Shown here: positions 1-5,130 of the stretch, piece by piece
How the letters are laid out: each line of letters opens with the position of its first letter
How positions within the stretch are numbered: the first letter of the stretch is position 1
Source of the DNA: Candidatus Hydrogenedentota bacterium
GTDB lineage: Bacteria > Hydrogenedentota > Hydrogenedentia > Hydrogenedentales > SLHB01
NCBI GenBank assembly: GCA_007118235.1
Contig: SKRY01000238.1
Location: forward strand, 1-5,677
DNA length: 5,677 nucleotides
Direction: 5' to 3'
Position numbers and translations under genes: made by a program
Notes under the pieces: model-generated
What the model was told of the DNA's origin: nothing
The model's database searches: none
What the model saw: only the letters and a program-made list of their open reading frames with translations

Positions 1-1
1 C

Positions 2-199
2 CGCACGATTTCCGTGCGGCAGTCCCTTTTGCAACGGATATTCGGAATCGGCGACTTGCTTATCGCCACGTCGGGGGACAAATGGGAGGCCACGATCCGA
101 GGCGTGCCCGACCCCGAGCGGATTCAAACGCTGGTCATGGATCAGAAGCAGATGCATCAGGACGGGACGAGGACTGAATTCGCCGCGCCGCCCGTCTAG
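2..199 (+). CDS. C-terminal fragment of a bacterial PH-like (bPH2/YdbS-type) domain protein
   Basis: The frame is open from the left edge (first full codon at position 2) to a TAG at 197-199, so only the last 65 residues are seen. They follow the pattern of the second half of a bacterial PH-like domain (bPH2, formerly DUF304): a strand resembling TISVRQSLLQR, a glycine turn, a strand resembling GDLLIATSG, then a strand and the short motif GVPDPERIQTLV, where GxxDPExV is typical of the family. A polar tail rich in Q, H and D follows, ending in APPV. Proteins with this domain often carry membrane segments before it, but none is visible here and the biochemical role of the family is poorly defined. 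A GTG at position 14 falls inside the conserved domain, so it is not the start. Two terminators follow at once, making this the last gene of its transcription unit. The family call is by pattern recognition. Confidence 0.75.
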   Translation, partial: RTISVRQSLLQRIFGIGDLLIATSGDKWEATIRGVPDPERIQTLVMDQKQMHQDGTRTEFAAPPV

Positions 200-220
200 T
201 CCAAGTCGTGGGTCACCAAG

Positions 221-248
221 CCGCCGCCTTCATTGGGCGGCGGTTTTT
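221..248 (+). terminator. Intrinsic terminator (first of two) after the PH-like gene
   Basis: A perfect 8-bp stem, CCGCCGCC at 221-228 with GGCGGCGG at 236-243, has a 7-nt loop and is followed directly by TTTTT at 244-248. It starts 21 nt after the stop codon of the PH-like gene. This is a textbook Rho-independent terminator for plus-strand transcription. Confidence 0.88.
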
Positions 249-260
249 CTCGTCCATTGA

Positions 261-285
261 GCCGGCGATTGCGCCGGCGTTTTTT
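261..285 (+). terminator. Second, tandem intrinsic terminator
   Basis: A perfect 7-bp stem, GCCGGCG at 261-267 with CGCCGGC at 272-278, has a 4-nt loop (ATTG) and is followed by G and six T residues (280-285). It lies 12 nt downstream of the first terminator and has the same orientation. Together the two should strongly insulate the P-type ATPase from upstream transcription, which implies that the ATPase has its own promoter between about 286 and the leader structure. Confidence 0.82.
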
Positions 286-317
286 CGCTTGCGCGGGGGC
301 CGCCGTTTCGCTAAGAT

Positions 318-447
318 AAACGGCTGCTGACTGGCGGAAGCTGCGTTATCTGGGATTGGCTTGGGGGATATCCAAGCCGGTGTAACGCAAGCAAGGCTTC
401 CGCGCCGTTTGGGGAACCCGCCGCACGTGGACGCCGCGCCCGGCGGG
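318..447 (+). promoter_or_regulatory. Highly structured 5' leader of the P-type ATPase gene (unidentified RNA element)
   Basis: Four perfectly complementary segments nest around one apical loop. P0 is AAACGGC 318-324 with GCCGTTT 404-410. P1 is GCGGAAGC 334-341 with GCTTCCGC 396-403. P2 is GCGTTA 343-348 with TAACGC 383-388. P3 is GGCTTGG 358-364 with CCAAGCC 372-378, with loop GGGATAT 365-371. That gives 28 base pairs interrupted by a 9-nt 5' bulge (325-333), a 1/7-nt internal loop and a 9/4-nt internal loop. A separate hairpin follows: CCCGCCG 417-423 with CGGCGGG 441-447, ending 9 nt before the purine-rich ribosome-binding region. The arrangement suggests a cis-acting leader, such as a metal- or ion-sensing riboswitch or attenuator, controlling the ATPase. 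I could not match it to a known class; the GGGGAGUA signature of the yybP-ykoY (Mn2+) riboswitch is absent. The complementarity is directly visible, while the regulatory role is inferred. A DNA palindrome or an additional transcription-stop structure is possible. Confidence 0.5.
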
Positions 448-456
448 AAAACGGAC

Positions 457-470
457 GAGAGAAGAAAGGA
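457..470 (+). promoter_or_regulatory. Ribosome-binding region of the P-type ATPase; decides the start
   Basis: A 14-nt all-purine run ends in AAGGA (466-470), four bases before the ATG at 475. An in-frame TTG at 361 would add 38 residues, but it sits in the apical part of the leader hairpin, lacks a convincing Shine-Dalgarno site, and the added residues do not look like part of this protein family. The ATG at 475 is therefore preferred. Confidence 0.75.
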
Positions 471-474
471 TCCC

Positions 475-3231
475 ATGGAATTTGATCGCGAGCAACTACG
501 GACAACAGTGTGGCACGCCGAAGACCTTTCCACCGTCCATGAACAGTTGGAGACCAGTAAGGACGGCCTGAGCCAACAGGAAGCCGAGGAACGGCTGGGT
601 GTTTTTGGCCCGAACACGTTGCGGCCTCCCAAGAAGCGCAGCGCTCTCATCCGGTTTCTGGCTCACTTCCATAACATCCTCATATATATCCTCCTGGCGG
701 CCGCCGTGGTTACCGCCTTTCTTGGTGAATGGCTGGACACCTGGGTCATTCTCGGCGTGGTGTTAGTCAACACCGTCATTGGGTTTATCCAAGAAGGCAA
801 GGCCGAAAAGGCGCTGGAAGCCATCGCCAAGATGGTGTCATTGGAGGCCACGGCGGTCCGCGATGGATCCCCTCAGCGGGTAGATGCGGAAACCCTTGTG
901 CCGGGCGATGTCGTAGTCTTGGAAGCCGGCGACAAGGTGCCCGCGGATTTGCGCCTCATGGAAGCGCGGGAATGCGCCATTGACGAGGCCGTACTCACGG
1001 GGGAATCGGCCCCCGTTCACAAAGGTGTGAGTCCTCTTGACGCGAAGGCTTCCGTGGGTGACCGGACCTGCATGGCGTTCTCGAGCACGCTGGTGACTGC
1101 CGGTACGGCGCGCGGCGTGGTGGTCGCCACCGCCAACGACACCCAGATCGGACGAATCAGCGAACTGGTCGAACAAAGCCAGGAAATCATGACCCCCTTG
1201 ATGCAGAAAATCGAGGTTTTTGGCCGAATTCTTGCGGTGGTCATTGTGGGGGTCGCGGCGTTCACCTTCCTTTTTGGGTTGCTTGTGGGCGAGGAAGAGC
1301 CCGTGGCTCTGTTTCTGGCGGCGGTGGCCATCGCGGTGGCGGCGATTCCCGAGGGGCTGCCCGCCATCATGACCGTCACGTTGGCCATCGGGGTGCAACG
1401 CATGGCCTCGCGCCGCGCCATCATACGCAAGTTGCCGGCCGTGGATACCCTAGGCGCCATCACGACCATTTGTTCCGACAAGACCGGCACGTTAACCCGC
1501 AACGAGATGATGGTGCAGCACATCTACGCCGGGGCTACCTCGGTCACGGTTAGCGGGCAGGGATACGACCCGTACGAGGGCTCGTTCGTATGCGAGGGCG
1601 AACCTTTTGATTGCCAAAGGCATCCCGCGTTGTTGGATGGATTGCGCGCCGGTCTGCTGTGTAACGACGCCTATCTGCGCCGCAGCCCCGAGACGGAGTT
1701 GTGGGAGCCCGTGGGCGATCCCATGGAGGGGGCGTTGCTCGTGGCCGCGCGGAAGGCGGGCTTTGACGAAACGCAGAAACAAAAGGCTTGGCCGCGGGTG
1801 GATAGCGTGCCCTTCGATTCGAGTAAACGCTATATGGCGACCCTGCACCATCCCAAACACCGCGACCGTGAAGACCAAGCCCTCATCTGCGTCAAAGGCG
1901 CGTTGGAGCGGGTGCTCGAAATGTGCACCCACCAGCGAAAAAACGCCGGCGAGGCGGAACAGGACATCGACCCCGTCGATTGGCTGTGGCACGCGGAAGC
2001 TTGGGCGCGCGCGGGACAACGCGTCCTCGCCATGGCGTGGAAAACGGCGCCGCTGGACAAGGAGACCCTTGAGCCCGCCGATCTCGAGGAAGGCGGATTC
2101 ACCATGTTGGCCATTGTGGGGATCATGGACCCGGTGCGCCAAGAGGCCGTCGAATCCGTGAACCTGTGCCGGAACGCCGGCATCAAGGTGAAGATGCTCA
2201 CGGGCGACCACGCCTTGACCGCCACCGCCATCGGCGCTCAACTCGGCATCGGCGACGGCGAAACCGCGCTGACCGGCGCGGATATCGAGGAGGCGTCGGA
2301 TGAGGCGCTCGCCCAACATGTGCGCGATGTCGATGTGTTCGCGCGGGTTAGCCCCGAACACAAACTGCGGCTGGTGAAGGCTTTGCAGGCCAATGGCGAA
2401 GTGGTGGGAATGACCGGCGACGGCGTAAACGATGCCCCCGCCTTGAAAAACGCCAACGTCGGCATCGCCATGGGGATAAAGGGCACCGAGGTATCCAAGG
2501 AAGCCTCGGAAATGATCCTCACCGATGACAACTTTGCGAGCATTGTCAATGCCGTCGAGGAAGGCCGCACGGTTTACACCAATCTGCGCAAGGCCATCCT
2601 ATTCCTCCTGCCGACGAACGGCGGGCAGGCGCTGACGATCATCGCGGCCATCATGGCGGGGTATATCCTTCCCATCACGCCGGTGCAGATCTTATGGGTG
2701 AACATGATCACGGCGGTCACCCTGGCCGTGGCGCTGGCGTTTGAACCGCCGGAAGCCGGTATCATGCACCGGCCGCCGCGGGATCCCGATCAGCCTCTAA
2801 TCACGAAGTTCTTCTTGTGGCGCATCGCCTTTGTGAGCGTCACGCGCGCCATCGGGATCTTCGCCCTGTTCATTTGGGTGCGCCACATCGGGATGGAGGA
2901 CGCGTATGCGAGGACCCTCGCCGTGAACACCTTGGTGATGTTCGAGGTCTTCTATCTGTTTAACGTACGCTACATCAAGGAGTCGACGCTGAACCTCAAG
3001 GGACTTCTGGAGAACCGCTTGGCCCTTCTCGCCGCGTTCATCGTGATCGCTGGCCAGCTTCTGTTCTCGTACGCGCCGTTCATGCAACAGTTGTTCGACA
3101 CCACGGGCATAAGCTTGTTCCACTGGGTGGTTCTGCTGGTGGTGACAGGCCTTTCGTATTTCCTCATCGAAGGCGAGAAATGGCTCATCCGGCGCCGCGA
3201 GGCGGCTTTGGGCCGGGAAGTGGTCTCATGA
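475..3231 (+). CDS. P2-type (SERCA/PacL-like) cation-translocating P-type ATPase
   Basis: This 918-residue ion pump of the inner membrane uses ATP hydrolysis through an aspartyl-phosphate intermediate. It starts with a cation-ATPase N-terminal domain (about 12-75), followed by M1-M2 (about 64-105). The actuator domain carries TGES at 175-178. M3 and M4 lie at about 250-297, with PEGL at 292-295. The phosphorylation motif DKTGT is at 335-339 (D335 is the acyl-phosphate site), KGA of the nucleotide domain at 474-476, TGD at 576-578 and GDGVND at 648-653. Six further membrane helices (M5-M10) occupy about 706-898. Length and domain order are normal, and no frameshift is seen. Against SERCA, the M4 glutamate (E293), the M5 and M6 asparagines (N715, N743), the M6 threonine (T746) and an M8 glutamate (E824) are kept. 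The M5 glutamate is Q718 and the M6 aspartate is A747. The pump is therefore complete, but its ion (Ca2+, Na+, H+ or another) cannot be inferred from the family name; it probably extrudes a cation. Expression is probably governed by the structured leader upstream. Confidence 0.95.
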   Translation: MEFDREQLRTTVWHAEDLSTVHEQLETSKDGLSQQEAEERLGVFGPNTLRPPKKRSALIRFLAHFHNILIYILLAAAVVTAFLGEWLDTWVILGVVLVNTVIGFIQEGKAEKALEAIAKMVSLEATAVRDGSPQRVDAETLVPGDVVVLEAGDKVPADLRLMEARECAIDEAVLTGESAPVHKGVSPLDAKASVGDRTCMAFSSTLVTAGTARGVVVATANDTQIGRISELVEQSQEIMTPLMQKIEVFGRILAVVIVGVAAFTFLFGLLVGEEEPVALFLAAVAIAVAAIPEGLPAIMTVTLAIGVQRMASRRAIIRKLPAVDTLGAITTICSDKTGTLTRNEMMVQHIYAGATSVTVSGQGYDPYEGSFVCEGEPFDCQRHPALLDGLRAGLLCNDAYLRRSPETELWEPVGDPMEGALLVAARKAGFDETQKQKAWPRVDSVPFDSSKRYMATLHHPKHRDREDQALICVKGALERVLEMCTHQRKNAGEAEQDIDPVDWLWHAEAWARAGQRVLAMAWKTAPLDKETLEPADLEEGGFTMLAIVGIMDPVRQEAVESVNLCRNAGIKVKMLTGDHALTATAIGAQLGIGDGETALTGADIEEASDEALAQHVRDVDVFARVSPEHKLRLVKALQANGEVVGMTGDGVNDAPALKNANVGIAMGIKGTEVSKEASEMILTDDNFASIVNAVEEGRTVYTNLRKAILFLLPTNGGQALTIIAAIMAGYILPITPVQILWVNMITAVTLAVALAFEPPEAGIMHRPPRDPDQPLITKFFLWRIAFVSVTRAIGIFALFIWVRHIGMEDAYARTLAVNTLVMFEVFYLFNVRYIKESTLNLKGLLENRLALLAAFIVIAGQLLFSYAPFMQQLFDTTGISLFHWVVLLVVTGLSYFLIEGEKWLIRRREAALGREVVS

Positions 3232-3316
3232 CCCCACTCCCGCAGTCTCGACAACGGAAACCGTCAAGATACTCTCCCCGGCGAACGGGGGTAAATTGGG
3301 GCTCTTTCGGAGGGAT

Positions 3317-3323
3317 AGGGGGA
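3317..3323 (+). promoter_or_regulatory. Ribosome-binding site of the DUF1576 gene within a G-rich tract
   Basis: AGGGGGA lies 6 nt before the ATG at 3330. A better anti-Shine-Dalgarno match, GGAGG at 3309-3313, is 16 nt away and probably too distant. The site is the last of four G-runs (3287-3291, 3298-3301, 3312-3314, 3318-3322) in the 98-bp gap after the ATPase. That gap also holds a 5-bp hairpin at 3276-3290 but no T-tract, so no clear terminator separates the two genes. Confidence 0.55.
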
Positions 3324-3329
3324 TAGAGA

Positions 3330-4622
3330 ATGAATGAAACCGGGAAGGGGGTCGATAGCAGCGGTTGTGAATATAGCGAATCCCTATTGATGGCTGCCTT
3401 GATGAGTCTGCCCGTATTACTCATCGCGACGGGATTGGCAGTGGGGCTGGCCACGGAATCCGCGCTGGACCTCTTGGAGAACCTGAAGAGCATTCTGAAA
3501 GCGCCCAGCGTCCTGTTGACAGATTACCTGGCGGTGGGGGGACTAGGGGCCACGCTTATCAACGCCGGGGCATGCGGCCTTATCGGCTGTCTCATTATGA
3601 TGGCGTTGCGAATTGAGGTGAGCGGACCGTTCATCGCCGCCATTTACACGGTCATCGGTTTCGCCTTCTTTGGCAAGAATCTTTTCAATATATGGCCGAT
3701 CTTCATCGGCGTCATGCTTTACGCGCGGGTCGAGGGCACCCCAATAAGAAATTACGCGCTCGTGGCCATGTTTGGCACGACCCTCGCCCCGCTCGTTAGT
3801 TTCATCACCTTTGGTTCATGGTTGACGCCGGCTCTCGGCGCCCCCCTCGGAATCGCCTTGGGCATTGGCGCCGGTTTTGTCTTGCCGCCACTGGCGTCGC
3901 ACATGCTCCAGTTCCACGATGGATACAACATCTACAATATTGGCTTCACGGGCGGGATACTGGCGGCCTTCTTTATTGCGGTTCTCCGCAGTTTTCAGTT
4001 CAAATTCGAGCCCGTGCGCCTGCTGACCAGCGAATACAGTGGAGGGCTTCAGGTATACTTTGCCGCGTTTTTCCTGCTGCTCATTGCATTGGGGTTGTGG
4101 ATGAGCCGAAGTGATCTCCCTGGGTTGCGCGCCGCCTTCGCCCGGATTCATGCTTCTTCCGGACGGTTAATAAGCGACTTCACGACAATCGGCAGTCACG
4201 CCGCGGTTTTCGTCAACATGGGCGTTATGGGCCTCCTCGCCACGGCGTTCACCATCCTGCTGGGCGGGGCGTTCAACGGACCGGTGATCGGCGGTGTTCT
4301 GACTGTGGTGGGCTTCGCCGCCTTTGGCAAACATCTGCGCAACTGTCTCCCGATTCTTGTGGGGGTTTTCATAGCCTCGTTTTTCAAGACTTGGGAGGGA
4401 GGCGTCACGGAACTGGTGATAAGCGGGCTGTTTGGCACCACCCTGGCCCCCATTGCCGGTCATTATGGGGTGTTGGCTGGCATGCTGGCCGGCGCGTGTC
4501 ATTTGTCCGTGGTGATGAATGTAGGGATGTTACATGGGGGCATTAACCTGTATAACAACGGATTTGCGGGAGGTTTCGTCGCGGCGTTTCTAGCACCGAT
4601 AATTGACGCCTTCAAACGATAG
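3330..4622 (+). CDS. DUF1576-family polytopic membrane protein with internal duplication
   Basis: This 430-residue, very hydrophobic protein has about 10-12 predicted membrane segments (by eye from about 19 to 426). I recognise the sequence style as the uncharacterised DUF1576 family, whose members are of about this length; no function is established. The two halves are homologous. Residues 62-130 align without gaps to 280-348 (26 identities in 69 by hand), including GF-A-x-F-G-K-x-L-x-N-x-x-P-I at 110-124 and 328-342. FGTTLAP occurs at 148-154 and again at 368-374. HxGxNxYNxGFxGG occurs at 196-209 and 402-415. A more polar linker (about 223-238 and 258-283) lies around the junction of the repeats. 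Duplicated membrane folds with conserved G, N, H and F motifs at equivalent places are common in channels and transporters, so a transport role is a reasonable inference, but the substrate is unknown. The start is the ATG after AGGGGGA. The gene lies 98 bp after the ATPase and 30 bp before a small gene, so it is probably an operon with at least the latter. Confidence 0.8.
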   Translation: MNETGKGVDSSGCEYSESLLMAALMSLPVLLIATGLAVGLATESALDLLENLKSILKAPSVLLTDYLAVGGLGATLINAGACGLIGCLIMMALRIEVSGPFIAAIYTVIGFAFFGKNLFNIWPIFIGVMLYARVEGTPIRNYALVAMFGTTLAPLVSFITFGSWLTPALGAPLGIALGIGAGFVLPPLASHMLQFHDGYNIYNIGFTGGILAAFFIAVLRSFQFKFEPVRLLTSEYSGGLQVYFAAFFLLLIALGLWMSRSDLPGLRAAFARIHASSGRLISDFTTIGSHAAVFVNMGVMGLLATAFTILLGGAFNGPVIGGVLTVVGFAAFGKHLRNCLPILVGVFIASFFKTWEGGVTELVISGLFGTTLAPIAGHYGVLAGMLAGACHLSVVMNVGMLHGGINLYNNGFAGGFVAAFLAPIIDAFKR

Positions 4623-4652
4623 CGCACCCGCTACGCGAAGGGCAGGTGAAAC

Positions 4653-4997
4653 ATGAAACACGAGATCAAAAAAATATCCAAAATAGTTGACGAGATAATT
4701 ACATATTTCGTGTATGAGCTAGAGTGCTCTACATTGGAACTGCGCTACGAGGCCAGTGAAACCGCGTGCGTGCTCGACTTCAGCTTCCATGGCATTGAAC
4801 TCTCCCGGGATGGGTTCACTCAATTGCGCAGAGAACTAAGGGGGGACCGCCAGCCAGAATTGGAAGACTACTACTGGCAACTCATGGGCAATACAGAAGA
4901 AAATGGCGCACTCGCCCTGGTGTCCATGATGGTGGATAACGCCGAGCTGAAATACGAGGGGGACACGATCCGTCTCTCTCTGCGGCGCAACTGGTAA
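4653..4997 (+). CDS. Small soluble protein of unknown function paired with DUF1576; possibly a degenerate GHKL-like fold
   Basis: This 114-residue acidic protein has no membrane segment or signal peptide, so it is probably cytosolic. The ATG follows an AGGTG-type ribosome-binding site (4644-4648) and lies 30 bp after the DUF1576 stop, which implies co-transcription. The N-terminal 25 residues form a probable amphipathic helix (KKISKIVDEIITYFVYELE). Alternating strand-like segments follow at 27-32 and 38-50, then a charged helix at 52-63, and then EDYYWQLMGN at 71-80. The tail, ALALVSMMVDNAELKYEGDT at 86-105 followed by a hydrophobic strand, resembles the last helix and strand of RsbW-type anti-sigma kinases (pattern GLxLVxxLVDxxEx..G.T.xxL). 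The ATP-binding N-box and the DxGxG motif are not visible, so it is at best a non-catalytic relative. This resemblance is inference from pattern only. The first 80 bases are clearly richer in A+T than the neighbours. It may be a regulatory partner of the membrane protein. Confidence 0.8.
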   Translation: MKHEIKKISKIVDEIITYFVYELECSTLELRYEASETACVLDFSFHGIELSRDGFTQLRRELRGDRQPELEDYYWQLMGNTEENGALALVSMMVDNAELKYEGDTIRLSLRRNW

Positions 4998-5045
4998 GGG
5001 TAGTTCCTTTTCTTTCTGTCCCCCGTCCCCCCGTCCGGGCGGAAA

Positions 5046-5097
5046 CAAAAAAATCACCGCCCCGCGCCCTCCGTAAAAGGAGCCGCGCGGGGCGGTG
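5046..5097 (-). terminator. Intrinsic terminator of hppA (large bipartite hairpin)
   Basis: A perfect 13-bp G+C-rich stem pairs 5055-5067 with 5085-5097. An inner 4-bp helix (CTCC 5069-5072 with GGAG 5079-5082) is topped by a GTAAAA loop. Read on the minus strand, the stem is followed by AT and a run of seven T (ATTTTTTTG, complement of 5046-5054), placing it 34 nt after the hppA stop codon. On the plus strand the hairpin is followed only by TACGTTT, so it should be much weaker for the converging DUF1576 transcript. No other plus-strand terminator is visible in the 133-bp gap. Confidence 0.88.
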
Positions 5098-5130
5098 TAC
5101 GTTTGGTCTATGCAGACGCGCGCGTTTGTG

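Noticed and set aside
289..317. Promoter candidate TTGCGC, 17 bp spacer, TAAGAT for the ATPase
   Set aside because: The match is weak (3/6 and 4/6), and the start it implies, near 324, would cut off the outermost leader helix. A promoter must exist in this region, but this one is not supported well enough.
318..410. Integron attC site or similar recombination hairpin
   Set aside because: The long imperfect palindrome and extrahelical bases prompted the idea, but the outer ends do not fit the RYYYAAC / GTTRRRY core boxes and no cassette or integrase is nearby.
361..474. 38-residue N-terminal extension of the ATPase from a TTG at 361
   Set aside because: The region is taken up by the leader hairpins, no ribosome-binding site precedes the TTG, and the ATG at 475 has a good site and gives the normal family N-terminus.
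838..2361. Long minus-strand reading frames (838-1398, 1492-2361 and others) opposite the ATPase
   Set aside because: They lie entirely antisense to an unmistakable P-type ATPase, have low-complexity H/R/G-rich translations typical of G+C-rich shadows, and show no recognisable domain.
3248..3275. Promoter candidate TCGACA, 16 bp spacer, TACTCT before the DUF1576 gene
   Set aside because: The -10 element matches only 3/6, and co-transcription from the ATPase is equally possible because no terminator lies between the genes.
3276..3290. Terminator between the ATPase and DUF1576 genes
   Set aside because: Only a 5-bp stem (CCCCG/CGGGG) followed by GTAAATT; there is no T-tract.
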